Source: Spirochaetota bacterium
GTDB lineage: Bacteria > Spirochaetota > Leptospiria > Turneriellales > Turneriellaceae
NCBI GenBank assembly: GCA_018240245.1
Contig: JAFEGD010000075.1
Span: 1 to 32,426 of the forward strand
Direction of reading: 5' to 3'
Length of the DNA stretch: 32,426 nt
The stretch's first letter is position 1; the number at the start of each line of letters is the position of its first letter. A model generated the notes under the pieces. The model made no database searches. It was not told the origin of the DNA and was given only the letters and a program-made list of their open reading frames with translations. This document shows positions 32,176 through 32,426 of this stretch, in pieces. Made by a program: the position numbers and the translations under genes.

Positions 32176-32426
32176 ATGCGCGCATATTTCCGAATTTTTT
32201 CGATCTCTCGATTTGCATGTGTGCTATTATTGGTTGTGGCAACGCTGCATTGTTCGTCGGGGCAGCGGCGCAGCGACGCACACTTCAGTTACGAAAACGT
32301 GTATCAAGACCGTTACCAAAGCGGCAACGGCGGCGTGATTCCGATTACGATCGAGCGCGGCGAGTCGTATAGCGGCACCGTCTCGCGCGATAACAAATAT
32401 CTCTATTTTTCATCGAACAGTGCGGG
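32176..32426 (+). CDS. N-terminal part of a PD40 (TolB-like) repeat lipoprotein (cut by the window end)
   Basis: The frame from ATG 32176 runs to the window end with no stop: 83 complete codons. The leader has a hydrophobic core and a lipobox-like ending (ACVLLLVVATLHC), so Cys26 would carry lipid. The mature part begins with a spacer and reaches TVSRDNKYLYFSSNSAG, a typical first PD40/TolB beta-propeller blade (GxxSxDGKYLYFSS). Such lipoproteins are common in Leptospira-type spirochaetes. The rest lies beyond the window. It may be co-transcribed with the preceding membrane protein. Confidence 0.75.
   Translation, partial: MRAYFRIFSISRFACVLLLVVATLHCSSGQRRSDAHFSYENVYQDRYQSGNGGVIPITIERGESYSGTVSRDNKYLYFSSNSA

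Noticed and set aside
1..32426. CRISPR array, tRNA, rRNA, insertion sequence or prophage
   Set aside because: No regularly spaced repeats, transposase or integrase, or tRNA-like cloverleaf was recognised on reading both strands.

Overview
The window is a dense stretch of chromosome from a diderm, flagellated spirochaete, most likely Leptospiraceae; the moderately G+C-rich, GTG/TTG-tolerant coding style suggests something Turneriella-like. This placement is inference from gene content: an LptD outer-membrane LPS translocon, FliM, an MCE/MlaD lipid-transport pair, lipoprotein signal peptides and PD40 (TolB-like) lipoproteins. No phage, transposase, CRISPR array, tRNA or rRNA was seen. No gene-free gap exceeds about 135 bases.

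Layout. 1-5242 (+): the tail of an unknown gene, dnaX, an exported ankyrin protein, a small membrane protein, ttcA, and an unusual NadC fused behind a FadR_C-like domain. 5246-8614 (-): lptD preceded by an RluA-type pseudouridine synthase. 8667-12317 (+): an RsmG-TrmH fusion, a methyltransferase that ends inside a perfect hairpin, and a lipoprotein serine hydrolase. 12319-15063 (-): proline iminopeptidase and a divergent PTS enzyme I. 15126-25925 (+): an exported hypothetical protein, fliM, miaB, a degenerate Mla-type ATPase with its MCE partner, a REC-GGDEF-like regulator, a small membrane protein, a lipoprotein, ispH, a secreted TPR protein, and a CHAT-like (caspase-fold) protein that overlaps the TPR gene. 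25954-26772 (-): an SpsF-like cytidylyltransferase. 26849-28176 (+): a STAS protein and an exported LPP20/FlgT-like protein. 28173-29890 (-): a membrane-anchored exported protein and a REC-STAS-like regulator. 29995-32426 (+): transaldolase, an orphan ParA ATPase, a membrane protein, and a truncated PD40 lipoprotein.

The most notable points are as follows. (1) Two genes, the CHAT-like protein and ParA, cannot start at ATG, GTG or TTG without losing coding sequence. Both have a CTG codon placed correctly behind a good Shine-Dalgarno sequence, and for parA that Shine-Dalgarno sequence lies inside a REP-like palindromic element. (2) The TPR and CHAT-like genes are translationally coupled, so a caspase-fold protein sits beside its usual type of scaffold. 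(3) There are two domain fusions, FadR_C-NadC and RsmG-TrmH. (4) The Mla-type ATPase lacks the Walker B glutamate and the LSGGQ signature. (5) Long perfect hairpins contain the stop codons of two genes. (6) Stand-alone STAS and REC-STAS proteins and a REC-GGDDF protein suggest local signalling genes.

The core genes (dnaX, ttcA, nadC, rsmG, miaB, ispH, lptD, fliM) are housekeeping genes. The region reads as a normal chromosome with lineage-specific exported proteins between them.
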